Shown: positions 1 through 8,492 of the stretch, one piece after another
How the letters are laid out: every line of letters starts with the position of its first letter
Numbering within the stretch: position 1 is the first letter of the stretch
Assembly: GCA_963718685.1 (NCBI GenBank)
Contig: OY970356.1
Coordinates: 186,001-250,000, forward strand
Length of the DNA: 64,000 nt
DNA from: CAVQWH01 sp963718685
GTDB lineage: Bacteria > Patescibacteriota > Saccharimonadia > Saccharimonadales > Saccharimonadaceae
Direction of reading: 5' to 3'
Program-made: the position numbers and the translations under genes
Notes under the pieces: model-generated
The model's input: only the letters and a program-made list of their open reading frames with translations
Databases searched by the model: none
What the model was told of the DNA's origin: nothing

Positions 1-240
1 CTCTTGCAACGCATACGCAACGAATCTCATAGGTTTGCGGTCAGCTATCATACGGTACTTAAACGCCAGAAACAAACTAGCAGCAGCTTGGAAGAAGTTT
101 CTGGCATAGGTCCCGCAACCAGAAAGAAATTAATCCGCAAGTTTGGCAGTCTGCGCGGAGTTAAAAAGGCTCCCAAAGCTGAGGTGGAGAAAGTTATCGG
201 GCCGGCGAAGACTAAGTTGCTTTGGCCGCATCTTGGATAG
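1..240 (+). CDS. uvrC: UvrC, C-terminal end (5' truncated by window)
   Basis: This is the last 79 codons of excinuclease ABC subunit C, which makes the two incisions around bulky DNA lesions in nucleotide excision repair. The reading frame is open from base 1, so the gene begins outside the window and the TTG at base 4 is not its start. The visible part starts with the R-N/D-E-S-H-R-F-A stretch that closes the UvrC endonuclease domain, followed by a helix-hairpin-helix tail (GIGPATRKKLIRKFGS) that binds DNA. The C-terminal HhH2 motif and order match the family. The pepP-like gene follows after 26 nt on the same strand. Confidence 0.9.
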   Translation, partial: LLQRIRNESHRFAVSYHTVLKRQKQTSSSLEEVSGIGPATRKKLIRKFGSLRGVKKAPKAEVEKVIGPAKTKLLWPHLG

Positions 241-266
241 CAAATATGCTACGCTAGGGAATAACC

Positions 267-1481
267 ATGAAAGATTTAGACCGGGATTTCTTTTCTAATA
301 ACCGACAAAAACTTTACGATGAAGTAGGCGGTAGCGCACTAGCCGTGAGTGCATACTCTAAGATGCAAAAGTCGCTAGATATTGCGCATTCTTTTGAGCA
401 AGAGTCTAACTTTTGGTATTTAACTGGAATTAACGAGCCTGATTGGTGGTTGATTGCAGATGGAACGCGCCGAAAGGCTTGGTTGGTTTCGCCGCAAGTC
501 AATAAAGAGAGGCGTTTGTTTGACGGCGGTCTAACTAATGAAGAGGCTAGTAAAAAAAGCGGAATTAGCGACATAGTAGATCGTGACGAAGCTGTTATTT
601 TACTCAGGCAGTTGGCTCGTAACCACGGGTTGGTTTATACGGTCGATCAACCACCACACATAGAAAGGTTTGGTTTTTCGCTTAATCCTGCGCCACGTGA
701 ATTAAAAGAGCTGCTAGAGAGAACTTTTAACGGAGTTCAAGATTGTAGAAAGTACTTGGCAAAATTGCGGGCCATAAAGCAGCCTATAGAAATTGAACAA
801 ATAAAACATGCTATTAAAATTACCGGTACCGCTTTTGATAAAGTAAGACAAAATTTAGCCAAATATAAATATGAATATGAAATTGAAGCCAGGTTCAGCT
901 ACGAATTCCGCCGCAATGGAGCGGACGGTCATGCATATGATCCGATTATTGCTAGCGGGCAAAACGCTTGCGTGCTGCATTACAATTCCAATCAAAACAA
1001 GTTAAAAAAACCCAACTTTATATTAATGGATGTAGCTGCCCGTTATCATCACTATTCGGCTGATATTACGCGCACGCTTGCGCTAGGCAAACTGACAAAA
1101 CGCCAAATGGAAGTTCACCGGGCTGTGCAAATGGCGCTAGATAAAATCGTCGGCTTATGTAGGCCCGGCACTAAACTTGCCGATTATCAACTTAAGGCTG
1201 ATCACGTTATGGAGCAGGCTCTTGTGCAACTAGGCTTAATAGAAGAAGGTGATAACGATGCTTTTTATAAGTACTTCCCTCATGCCATTAGTCATGGTTT
1301 GGGCATTGATACACACGACAGCTTTGGCGGCCTGGATGAATTCAAGCCCGGAATGGTGTTGACCGTTGAGCCGGGTATTTACATTCCCGATGAGCAACTG
1401 GGAGTGAGAATCGAAAATGACGTATATATTACGAATAGTCAGCCGGTCAATTTAAGCGCCCAGCTATCGACGGATTATTAA
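267..1481 (+). CDS. pepP: Xaa-Pro aminopeptidase (M24 family)
   Basis: This cytosolic metalloprotease removes N-terminal residues that precede proline. It is 404 aa long and has the two-domain layout of PepP: an N-terminal creatinase-like domain (about 1-165) and a C-terminal pita-bread domain. All five metal ligands can be placed: D255 and D266 (LMDVAARYHHYSADITRT), H343 (SHGLGIDTHD), E368 (TVEPGIYI) and E383 (RIEND). An extended -10 (TGCTACGCT, 247-255) lies 11 nt before the ATG, so the gene probably has its own short-leader promoter. In an organism expected to scavenge amino acids, it fits peptide turnover. Confidence 0.93.
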   Translation: MKDLDRDFFSNNRQKLYDEVGGSALAVSAYSKMQKSLDIAHSFEQESNFWYLTGINEPDWWLIADGTRRKAWLVSPQVNKERRLFDGGLTNEEASKKSGISDIVDRDEAVILLRQLARNHGLVYTVDQPPHIERFGFSLNPAPRELKELLERTFNGVQDCRKYLAKLRAIKQPIEIEQIKHAIKITGTAFDKVRQNLAKYKYEYEIEARFSYEFRRNGADGHAYDPIIASGQNACVLHYNSNQNKLKKPNFILMDVAARYHHYSADITRTLALGKLTKRQMEVHRAVQMALDKIVGLCRPGTKLADYQLKADHVMEQALVQLGLIEEGDNDAFYKYFPHAISHGLGIDTHDSFGGLDEFKPGMVLTVEPGIYIPDEQLGVRIENDVYITNSQPVNLSAQLSTDY

Positions 1482-1509
1482 GTGGTAGCGTATAATAGCT
1501 AGTGCGTTT

Positions 1510-1902
1510 ATGAAACAGCAAATAGCAATTTTTGTAGTAAGGTGGGTGGCAAGCTCCTTCGGGCTATGGCTGTCTTTGCAACTGCTTGGCGGTTTTGGCG
1601 CTAGCTATAATAACCAAGCTTCTGCACTAACTTTTTTGTTAGCAGGATTGGTTTTCTCTCTCATCAATGCCTTGCTGAGACCAGTTATTATAATTTTATC
1701 TTTACCGGCTATCTTACTTACTCTAGGTTTGTTTATATTAGTGGTCAATGGTTTCATGGTTTACATATCACTGAAATTTATCCCTGGCTTAAGTTTAGGC
1801 TTTGGCCAAGCCATTATCGTTGGTATAATCTTAAGTATCATTAACTATGTAATTAGTGGCTTACTGGAACTCAGGCACACTTCACTGAAAGAGACGGCGT
1901 AA
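1510..1902 (+). CDS. Phage holin family 4 (PF04020-like) membrane protein
   Basis: This 130-aa integral membrane protein has four predicted transmembrane helices (about 8-27, 36-56, 62-83 and 96-118). The pattern of LAGLVFSLINALLRPVI and a later GIILSIINYVISGL is typical of the PF04020 family, often called mycobacteriophage holin-like superfamily IV. These proteins are chromosomal, and the holin label does not imply lysis; their function is unknown. A TATAAT box at 1491-1496 lies 13 nt before the ATG. secG begins 5 nt after the stop, so the two are probably co-transcribed. Confidence 0.75.
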   Translation: MKQQIAIFVVRWVASSFGLWLSLQLLGGFGASYNNQASALTFLLAGLVFSLINALLRPVIIILSLPAILLTLGLFILVVNGFMVYISLKFIPGLSLGFGQAIIVGIILSIINYVISGLLELRHTSLKETA

Positions 1903-1907
1903 AATTT

Positions 1908-2132
1908 ATGAGTATTAACACTCTTTTGCAAACTATCAGCGTGGCTTCAGCGGCTTTAATGGTGCTATGTATTTTATTGCAAGCTCGTGGAGCATCTTTG
2001 GGGGCAGGGTTTGGCAGCTCTGGAGAATTGTTTACCACACGGCGAGGTACGGACAAAAGCCTATTTGAAGCCACTATAATCTTAGCTTGTATATTCGTCG
2101 GCTCTTTGCTGGCTGGTTTACTAATTACTTAA
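1908..2132 (+). CDS. secG: Preprotein translocase subunit SecG
   Basis: SecG is the small accessory subunit of the SecYEG channel and helps SecA-driven protein export. The 74-aa product has two transmembrane helices (about 5-25 and 52-72) joined by a cytoplasmic loop that contains the family signature: LLQARGASLGAGFG, then a phenylalanine-like turn, TRRG and K-S-L-F. The length is normal for Gram-positive-type SecG. The start is only 5 nt past the preceding membrane gene and the ABC-type binding protein follows after 12 nt, so the three form a likely operon devoted to the cell envelope. Confidence 0.93.
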   Translation: MSINTLLQTISVASAALMVLCILLQARGASLGAGFGSSGELFTTRRGTDKSLFEATIILACIFVGSLLAGLLIT

Positions 2133-2144
2133 GCTCTATCAATT

Positions 2145-3932
2145 ATGGCGTCTGAGCGTAAAAATAATTGGCGACGATTTAGAAGGCTAAGTTTTGACAG
2201 CAAGAAACTTGCCAAACATGCTACTAGCGCTGAAAAAGCCGGCACTCGTCATGCTCATGACTTTTTAGTAAAACGTTGGCGCAACGTTAGGCAGGTTCGC
2301 CGCCACATGTTGAGCTGGCTACTGCTTGTAGCCGTGTTGATTGGGCTGACCGGTCTGCAGCTATTTGCTTATCAAAAATCCTACAGTCACCCGGCTCCTA
2401 CAAGAGGCGGAATTTATGCCGAAGGAGCTATTGGCCCACTTAATAACATTAATCCGTTGTTTGCTAATACGGAAGCTGAGCGTTCAGCTTCGCATTTGAT
2501 TTTTGCCAGCCTTCTTTCTTATGACAAGCAAAATAAGTTTCGTGGTGATTTAGCGCAGAGCTGGCATGAAGACAAAAGCGGCAAAAAGTACATAGTTAAC
2601 TTGCGCAAAGGCCTGACATGGCATGATGGCCAGCCGCTTACTGCTCAGGATGTAGTTTTTACGGTTAATTTAATGCAAAATACGGTAGTGGATTCACCGC
2701 TCTATAGCACTTGGCAGGGGATTAAAGTCTCTGCTCCTAACGACAAAACGGTAGTTTTTACGCTACCAGCTAAATATTCCCCTTTCTTGCAAGCGCTGAC
2801 TTTTGGGGTTTTGCCTGAGCATATTTTCAAGCACGTCGCATCTGCTAACATACGTTCTGTTGACGACTCGCAACTAGTAGGTAGCGGGCCTTTTGTGTTG
2901 AGCAGTACGCAAACGGTAGATGCTGATAAGGGTACCAGCGTCGTGTATCTAAGTGCATTCAAAAATTATTTCCGCGGCCAGCCAAAACTATCTCAATTTC
3001 AACTTCATGTGTATGGCAATACCGGTGAACTTTTACAGGCTTTAAAAAGTCATGAAATTAACGCAGCTAGCGGTCTTTCAACACAAGAGGTTCAAGATCT
3101 ACCCAGCAACCTTAAAGTCAATAACGTGTTACTAAGTAACGGCGTGTATGCTATTCTACGAACCGATAGTCCGGCGCTAAAAAACCTACAAATTCGACAA
3201 GCGCTTCGATTTGGGACTGACCTTAAACAGTTGAGAGATCAACTCCACGAAGGTAATCATTCACTAAACGGGCCGATTTTACCTAGCCAAGCCTCGGGTA
3301 TAGAGGGCCTGCATCAACCCGGATTTAGCAAAAAACAAGCCTTTAAGCTGTTTGCTAAGGCGGGCTGGAAACTTGATAAAGCCGGAGTGTTGCGTAATAA
3401 GAAATCTCAAATATTTTCTCTGTCACTGGCGAGTGTGAATAGTGGCAACTATCCAGATATAGTCAAACAGCTGTCTCGTCAATGGAGCAGCTTGGGCATT
3501 AAAGTAAAAACTAATTTAGTCAATTCTGAAGACGTACAACAAACTTTGCTACAGCCGCGTAGCTATGATGTGCTGGTTTATAAGTTTGCACTTGGCGGTG
3601 ACCCGGATGTTTATGCATATTGGCATTCTTCACAGGCTACACAGGATGGTCTTAACTTAGCAGATTATAATTCTCCAATTGCCGACGATGCTTTACTTAG
3701 TGCAAGAGCTAGGTTGGAGCCTGAGCTAAGAGCTGCTAAATACAAACGTTTTGTGCAGCAGTGGCTTCAAGATGTTCCGGCAGTCGGTCTTTATCAGCCG
3801 GTTTTGCATTATGTAACTTTGCCTGGCGTGCGAGCGATTTCTCCCCATGCACAGATTGTAAGTACGGCAGATCGGTACCGTTCGGTCGAGTATTGGACAG
3901 TAAACCGCGCTAATCGCTATGACACACCTTAA
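2145..3932 (+). CDS. ABC transporter substrate-binding protein, family 5 (peptide/opine type)
   Basis: This 595-aa extracytoplasmic solute-binding protein is of the DppA/OppA class. A basic cytoplasmic N-terminus (about 1-55, rich in R and K) is followed by one anchor helix (about 56-78). The mature part shows the SBP_bac_5 fold, with motifs such as LAQSWHEDKSGKKYIVNLRK, then GLTWHDGQPLTAQDVVFT, and a late AYWHSSQ. No lipobox cysteine is seen, so it seems held by an uncleaved anchor and not by lipid. No permease or ATPase of this class lies nearby in the window, so the partner transporter, if there is one, is elsewhere. It probably captures peptides. Confidence 0.88.
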   Translation: MASERKNNWRRFRRLSFDSKKLAKHATSAEKAGTRHAHDFLVKRWRNVRQVRRHMLSWLLLVAVLIGLTGLQLFAYQKSYSHPAPTRGGIYAEGAIGPLNNINPLFANTEAERSASHLIFASLLSYDKQNKFRGDLAQSWHEDKSGKKYIVNLRKGLTWHDGQPLTAQDVVFTVNLMQNTVVDSPLYSTWQGIKVSAPNDKTVVFTLPAKYSPFLQALTFGVLPEHIFKHVASANIRSVDDSQLVGSGPFVLSSTQTVDADKGTSVVYLSAFKNYFRGQPKLSQFQLHVYGNTGELLQALKSHEINAASGLSTQEVQDLPSNLKVNNVLLSNGVYAILRTDSPALKNLQIRQALRFGTDLKQLRDQLHEGNHSLNGPILPSQASGIEGLHQPGFSKKQAFKLFAKAGWKLDKAGVLRNKKSQIFSLSLASVNSGNYPDIVKQLSRQWSSLGIKVKTNLVNSEDVQQTLLQPRSYDVLVYKFALGGDPDVYAYWHSSQATQDGLNLADYNSPIADDALLSARARLEPELRAAKYKRFVQQWLQDVPAVGLYQPVLHYVTLPGVRAISPHAQIVSTADRYRSVEYWTVNRANRYDTP

Positions 3933-3965
3933 GTTGGGTTAAGTTTTGCTATAATGGCTTTATAT

Positions 3966-4003
3966 GCGCCGGTGACGGAATTGGTTATGGCGCTAGCTTG
4001 AGG
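3966..4003 (+). pseudogene. 5' half of tRNA-Leu (degenerate copy)
   Basis: Bases 3966-4003 repeat the first 38 or so bases of the intact tRNA-Leu at 4141, from the acceptor 5' strand through the D arm and anticodon stem to the GAG anticodon loop, with a few changes. The similarity stops inside the anticodon loop and no 3' half with T arm and CCA follows. An extended -10 (TGCTATAAT, 3947-3955) lies just upstream, so the fragment may still be transcribed into the hairpin that follows it. Confidence 0.75.
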
Positions 4004-4033
4004 CGTAAATGTCCTGGGGACATTTACGTTTTA
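4004..4033 (+). terminator. Hairpin with T-run directly after the half tRNA
   Basis: A perfect 11-bp stem (CGTAAATGTCC with GGACATTTACG) with a 3-nt loop is followed by TTTT, as in an intrinsic terminator. It begins on the base after the tRNA-Leu-like segment. Further hairpins follow at 4035-4050 (TTGCT/AGCAA) and 4087-4101 (GTGACC/GGTCAC); the last resembles the tRNA-Leu variable arm. Confidence 0.7.
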
Positions 4034-4140
4034 CTTGCTTGGCCGAGCAAATAGGCTTTAGCCGTTTGCGAGCAAAATAATAAGAAGTGACCGTAGGTCA
4101 CTAGCCTAGAGTCAACTTTAACATTACAATATACATGCAT

Positions 4141-4229
4141 GCGCCGGTGGCGGAATTGGTAGACGCGCTAGCTTGAGGGGCTAGTGACCGCTTTAGGTCG
4201 TGGAAGTTCGAGTCTTCTCCGGCGCACCA
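4141..4229 (+). tRNA. tRNA-Leu (GAG)
   Basis: A complete class II tRNA folds here. The acceptor GCGCCGG pairs with CCGGCGC at 4219-4225, the discriminator is A, and CCA is encoded (4227-4229). The anticodon stem CTAGC/GCTAG encloses a 7-base loop with GAG at 4175-4177, and the long variable arm (TGACC/GGTC) is typical of leucine tRNA. It reads CTC/CTT codons. A TACAAT-like -10 lies at about 4124-4129. Confidence 0.96.
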
Positions 4230-4271
4230 TTGCGCTTAAGGCAACTTGACGCTACAATATGGGTTATAATT

Positions 4272-4856
4272 ATGAACTCTAAAAATAACTTAAGCAGCAA
4301 AAAGGCTCTAAAGTTTCAAAGTTTGCCTAAAAAATTCCGTAGTTTTTCATCAGGCTTCACAATAGTAGAACTCCTCATAGTCATCATAGTAATAGCCATC
4401 TTAGCCACTTTAATTATCACTGTTTACAATGGTGTACAAGTTAAGGCAAAAAATCAAAAAACCGTCTCTGCAGTTCAAGCTTGGATAAAAGCCATTGATT
4501 TATATCATGAAGATAATGGTACATGGCCAAGTGGCATCTCGTGTATAGGAGATACTAATACCTATGAGGCTAATAGCAAGTATAGCGATGATGAATGTTG
4601 GACTTCGTTTAGCCTTAAGGTGCAGTCTAGTTTTGTAAGTGCAGTAAGCCCATATCTTGGCCAAGGCGACGTTCCAAAACCAGACACTACAGATATTGGT
4701 ACACAACGCGGCGCTCTTTATATTGGATTTGGTACACCGGAAGTTGTTTTTGCACAGACGAAGGTCAGTTCATGTCCTCATATTGGCGGATTGTATAATA
4801 TGAATAGTAGTAGCGATAGTAGCGGAATGAGTTGCTGGGGATATCTGAGCCCATAA
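4272..4856 (+). CDS. Type IV pilin-like protein (prepilin)
   Basis: This 194-aa protein has a class III signal sequence: a basic leader of about 28 aa ending in SSG, then FTIVELLIVIIVIAILATL, the classic hydrophobic N-terminal helix with the Glu5 of the mature pilin. Prepilin peptidase would cut before the phenylalanine. The C-terminal half has several cysteines and Ser/Gly-rich ends, and is probably the exposed head. The ATG at 4272 is chosen because longer in-frame versions begin inside tRNA-Leu. No pilus assembly genes (pilB, pilC, pilD) are adjacent. CPR bacteria commonly carry scattered pilins used for attachment or DNA uptake. Confidence 0.87.
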   Translation: MNSKNNLSSKKALKFQSLPKKFRSFSSGFTIVELLIVIIVIAILATLIITVYNGVQVKAKNQKTVSAVQAWIKAIDLYHEDNGTWPSGISCIGDTNTYEANSKYSDDECWTSFSLKVQSSFVSAVSPYLGQGDVPKPDTTDIGTQRGALYIGFGTPEVVFAQTKVSSCPHIGGLYNMNSSSDSSGMSCWGYLSP

Positions 4857-4898
4857 CTATTCTATATTTAGTATTTAGAATTAGATTAATCGATATTA

Positions 4899-4975
4899 TG
4901 GTGGGCGCTGAGGGACTCGAACCCCCGACCCTCTCGGTGTAAACGAGATGCTCTAGCCAACTGAGCTAAGCGCCC
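4899..4975 (-). tRNA. tRNA-Val (TAC)
   Basis: Read on the minus strand this folds as a normal tRNA. The acceptor GGGCGCT (from 4975) pairs perfectly with AGCGCCC, the discriminator is A and CCA is encoded (4899-4901). The anticodon stem TCTCG/CGAGA holds a loop TTTACAC, giving anticodon TAC for valine. It is convergent with the pilin gene and divergent from hisS. Confidence 0.96.
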
Positions 4976-5052
4976 CTAAGGTAATGACGCTAATAACTTT
5001 AGCAAATAACCAGGTGGGCAGCAAGACTAACATCTGTAGTATAATCTTAGAT

Positions 5053-6369
5053 ATGAGTTTAAACCCCAAGCCGTATAAAGGTACGCGCGACTATTACCCG
5101 TCTGACAAACGTTTACAGAACTATATTTTTAAAGTTTGGCGTAGTGTCGCGGAAAGATTCGGTTACGAAGAATATGGAGCGCCTCTGCTGGAGCCGCTTG
5201 ATATTTATGCCGCTAAAACGGGTCAGGAAATTGTTAACGAGCAAACTTATCAGTTTGTTGATAGGGGCGGACGTACAATAGCAATTCGTCCCGAGATGAC
5301 GCCGACTGTTAGCCGCATGGTGGCCGATAAGCGCCAAGAGTTAGCATATCCTGCCCGCTGGTATTCAATCGCTAACTTTATGCGCTACGAACGTCCGCAA
5401 CATGGCCGAGAGAGAGAGTTTTGGCAACTTAATGTAGATATATTTGGTGCAGAAACTATTGAGGCTGACGCTGAAATGATTATTATGGCACGCCAACTGA
5501 TGGAAGACTTTGGCGCGACCGATGAAATGTATTCCATTAAAGTGAATAACCGAAAACTGATTAATTTTGTAATGGCAGAATATTTAGAGCTTGATTCCAG
5601 CCAAGCCGAGCTGATGATTAAATTGCTGGATCGCCGAGAAAAAATTTCAGCTGGTGATTTTGAAGAAAGAGCTAAAGAAATTCTTGGTAGCGCAAAGGAA
5701 AAGGATGGTTGGAGTAAAGTTAATCAATTACTTCAGGCGAAGACCATGGCCGATCTGCCGGATGAGATTCGCAACTCTGAGTCAGTTAGCGAAGTCCAAC
5801 GTTTATTTACGCTTCTAACTGAAGCTGGAGTGACTAATGCGAAGTTTGATATTAGTTTGATGCGCGGTTTTGATTATTATACAGGCATAGTATTTGAAGT
5901 GTTCGACAATCATCCCGATAATCGCCGGTCCATGTTTGGCGGCGGACGATACGATGGACTAGTGGGCCTGTTTGGCGTTGAGCCGATTGCTACTGTTGGC
6001 ATGGCACCAGGCGGCACAACTACCGAAGATTTTTTACGCAGTCATAAACTCTTGCCAAGTCTTAATTCTTCTACAGATGTTTACATCATAGTGCTGGGCG
6101 ACACGATGGCGGGCGCTAAAAAGTTAGCCGCCACTTTGCGAACCGAGAAAGTAAATGTTGAGCTCGATGTAACAAACCGAAAAGTCGACAAACAAATTAA
6201 AACGGTATTAAAGAAGAAGATTCCGTTCATGATTTTTGTGGGCGAACAGGAGTTAGCTGATGGCCTGTTCACTCTTAAAACTGTTGCTACAGAAAAAGAA
6301 CAAAGATTAACTCCAGAACATATCGCAACAGCTATTAAAGCTGCACGTAATTTAAGAGCCAGCAACTAA
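5053..6369 (+). CDS. hisS: Histidyl-tRNA synthetase
   Basis: A class II synthetase of 438 aa that charges tRNA-His. Motif 1 region (KGTRDYYP), motif 2 (YSIANFMRYERPQHGREREF) and the histidine-specific LMRGFDYYTGIVFEV are all present, followed by GGGRYDGLV and a C-terminal anticodon-binding domain (about 345-430). The ATG at 5053 is preferred over an upstream in-frame TTG/ATG because translation there would run through the promoter: TATAAT lies at 5040-5045, exactly 7 nt before this ATG, which suggests a leaderless transcript. The length fits bacterial HisRS. Confidence 0.95.
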   Translation: MSLNPKPYKGTRDYYPSDKRLQNYIFKVWRSVAERFGYEEYGAPLLEPLDIYAAKTGQEIVNEQTYQFVDRGGRTIAIRPEMTPTVSRMVADKRQELAYPARWYSIANFMRYERPQHGREREFWQLNVDIFGAETIEADAEMIIMARQLMEDFGATDEMYSIKVNNRKLINFVMAEYLELDSSQAELMIKLLDRREKISAGDFEERAKEILGSAKEKDGWSKVNQLLQAKTMADLPDEIRNSESVSEVQRLFTLLTEAGVTNAKFDISLMRGFDYYTGIVFEVFDNHPDNRRSMFGGGRYDGLVGLFGVEPIATVGMAPGGTTTEDFLRSHKLLPSLNSSTDVYIIVLGDTMAGAKKLAATLRTEKVNVELDVTNRKVDKQIKTVLKKKIPFMIFVGEQELADGLFTLKTVATEKEQRLTPEHIATAIKAARNLRASN

Positions 6370-6373
6370 TGTT

Positions 6374-7075
6374 TTATTGACTGGTAGCGGTTTGATCAAG
6401 TGGTACTAACGAGTCGAATGCCTGTTTGGCAACTTTAAGCGCACTTGATTCTTCGCTGGTGTGATTCTTAGAGCAGGCAGCTTGGGGGCTGGTAAAAATA
6501 AAGTAGTTGTCACCAACTTTTTTTGCTCCGGGGAATTGCTCGACGGGAGTACCTGCTTTGGTATTACTAGGTGTTTGTACGTTTGAACCTGGTTTATACA
6601 TAGTTATATTGCCGATTGCGTGGTTGCTGGCAGAACACGTAGAGACGGGCTCGTTCGGAAAATCTTTTAGGCCAAAGTCTACTAACTCAGGAGTAGAAAA
6701 GCCTATGCCGTCATCTCCAGCATAACTATACGTTAGTTCTTTAGTCTGGTCTGTCAGTTTATATTTAACTCCTAGTTCAGGTATTTCTCGGTAGTCAGAA
6801 GTAACTGGCTGTGATTGGGGCTTTTGCGCGTCTTTTGCCGCTAGCCTTTGTTTGCTGTCTGCCAACTCATTAGCTAATTGCGTATTTTTGCTTTTTTGGT
6901 CGGCGGCGGTTTGTTTGGCATCACTGAGTTGGTTGTGGAAGTCGGTGCGCTTATTGTAATAAAGCCAAGCCCAGGTAGCGTTAAGGACTAATACTAAAAT
7001 CACTATTAGAGCAACAATAAACCAGCGAGTCTTACGACTTGGCTTGGCTAGGTAGCCCGCGCTGCTTGATCCCAT
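6374..7075 (-). CDS. Membrane-anchored coiled-coil protein, unknown function
   Basis: I do not recognise this 233-aa protein. A short basic N-terminus is followed by one transmembrane helix (about 19-41), then a predicted coiled coil (about 45-85, rich in D, K, Q and A with heptad spacing), and a compact extracellular domain with two or three cysteines (TCSASNH and QAACSKNH), possibly disulphide-linked. It would sit as a type II membrane protein with its bulk outside. AAGGAAAAT precedes the ATG. It is divergent from tig, with about 97 nt between them, and convergent with hisS. Confidence 0.7.
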   Translation of the reverse strand: MGSSSAGYLAKPSRKTRWFIVALIVILVLVLNATWAWLYYNKRTDFHNQLSDAKQTAADQKSKNTQLANELADSKQRLAAKDAQKPQSQPVTSDYREIPELGVKYKLTDQTKELTYSYAGDDGIGFSTPELVDFGLKDFPNEPVSTCSASNHAIGNITMYKPGSNVQTPSNTKAGTPVEQFPGAKKVGDNYFIFTSPQAACSKNHTSEESSALKVAKQAFDSLVPLDQTATSQ

Positions 7076-7172
7076 AAGTATTTTCCTTGATTAGGTTATG
7101 CTTTTAGCATAGCACTGGCAGAAAATAATGCAAATTAGCCTGAGCTAAACTAATTTGTTAAACTAGCTACTT

Positions 7173-8462
7173 ATGAAGCATACACGTAAAAATTTATCTA
7201 ACACCAAAGTCCAACTTAACGTTAGCCTAGAGGCTAGCGATTTAGCTGAGGCTAAGAAAACGGCTTTAGCCAAGCTTTCTAAAAACGTAAAAGCCCCTGG
7301 GTTTCGTCCAGGCAAAGTTCCGCCTAAAGTGGCTGAAAAGCATATTGCCAGCGATGAGTTGCAAAACGCCATAGTGGATAGCGCTATCAATAAAGCGATT
7401 GTAGAGACATTCACTAAAGACGACATACAACCTATTGAAAGACCTTCGGTTGAAGTGAAGAAATATGTGCCAAATGATCTTTTAGAATTTACGGCCGAAG
7501 CTGAAGTCTTACCCGAGATCAAACTAGGCAACTATAAACAACTAAAAGTTACGTCTAAAAAAGCTTCCGTATCTAAAGGTGATGTTGATGAAGTTATTGA
7601 GCGCATGCAGCAAGGTTTTGCTCAGAAAAAACCAGTCGATCGAGTCGCAAAATCGGGTGATGAAGTTCTAATTGATTTCGAAGGTAAGGATGAAAAAGGC
7701 AACAAAGTCGCCGGAGCCAGTGGCAAAGATTACCCCCTAGCTATTGGCAGCAAGTCTTTTATTCCGGGTTTTGAAGAAGGGTTAATTGGTAAAAAAGCCG
7801 GCGATAAGTTTGATTTACCGTTGGCTTTTCCTAAAAACTACCATGCTTCGCAATTAGCCGGCAGCAAAATAGTTTTTAAAGGAACGGTTAAAAAAGTCCA
7901 GCAGGTTAGCAAACCCGAACTTAATGACGAGTTTGCCAAGAAGTGCGGACCATTTAAGACCATGGCTGAGCTTCGTGAAGATATTAAAGCCGAGTTACTT
8001 GCGCGTAAAAAAGAAGAAGTTAACCATGAGCTAAAAGACCAATTAGTTGAAAAGCTGGTAAAAAGCAGTACCATACCAGTTCCCGAATCGCTAATAAAAG
8101 ACCAAGAAGCAAACTTAAAACGAGATATGCAGCAAAACTTGATGTCACGCGGCATGACTTTGCAGCAGTATCTAGAGAGTCAAAAACTAACTGAAGACGC
8201 GTGGACAGAACGCGAACTAAAGCCGGCAGCTGTTGCTCGTGTGCAATCCGGCCTAGCTTTGTCTGAACTGACTAAAAAAGAAAAGATTGAAGTAACTCAA
8301 AAAGAGCTAGATGAACGACACGCCCAGATGAAACAACAATATGGCAACGACGCTAACATGCTTGCCCAATTAGATAGCCCTGAAGTGCGGCGAGACATAG
8401 CCAACCGTGTATTAACCGAAAAAACCATTGATCGCTTGCTTACGCTAAATACCAAAAAATAA
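7173..8462 (+). CDS. tig: Trigger factor (ribosome-bound chaperone)
   Basis: Trigger factor binds ribosomal protein L23 and shields nascent chains; it also has prolyl isomerase activity. The 429-aa protein shows the N-terminal ribosome-binding domain with the signature GFRPGKVP (about 44-51), a central FKBP-type domain (about 150-240, with IDFEGK and IPGFEEGL), and the C-terminal helical arms. An extended -10 (TGTTAAACT, 7156-7164) lies 8 nt before the ATG, so the mRNA is probably leaderless. clpP follows after 51 nt but has its own CIRCE-controlled promoter. A tig-clpP order is common in bacteria. Confidence 0.95.
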   Translation: MKHTRKNLSNTKVQLNVSLEASDLAEAKKTALAKLSKNVKAPGFRPGKVPPKVAEKHIASDELQNAIVDSAINKAIVETFTKDDIQPIERPSVEVKKYVPNDLLEFTAEAEVLPEIKLGNYKQLKVTSKKASVSKGDVDEVIERMQQGFAQKKPVDRVAKSGDEVLIDFEGKDEKGNKVAGASGKDYPLAIGSKSFIPGFEEGLIGKKAGDKFDLPLAFPKNYHASQLAGSKIVFKGTVKKVQQVSKPELNDEFAKKCGPFKTMAELREDIKAELLARKKEEVNHELKDQLVEKLVKSSTIPVPESLIKDQEANLKRDMQQNLMSRGMTLQQYLESQKLTEDAWTERELKPAAVARVQSGLALSELTKKEKIEVTQKELDERHAQMKQQYGNDANMLAQLDSPEVRRDIANRVLTEKTIDRLLTLNTKK

Positions 8463-8465
8463 CTC

Positions 8466-8492
8466 TTAGCACTCGCTTGCCAAGAGTGCTAA
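8466..8492 (+). promoter_or_regulatory. CIRCE element (HrcA operator) before clpP
   Basis: The sequence is a perfect CIRCE: TTAGCACTC (8466-8474), nine bases, then GAGTGCTAA (8484-8492). This is the known operator of the heat-shock repressor HrcA. Its spacer contains the likely -35 of the clpP promoter, so repressor binding would block polymerase. Confidence 0.95.

Noticed and set aside
1510..1902. Prophage holin
   Set aside because: No phage genes are near. This family is chromosomal in many bacteria, so it does not indicate a prophage.
4200..4271. Longer N-terminus of the pilin gene
   Set aside because: It starts inside tRNA-Leu and would add residues before the signal sequence; ATG 4272 gives a typical prepilin.
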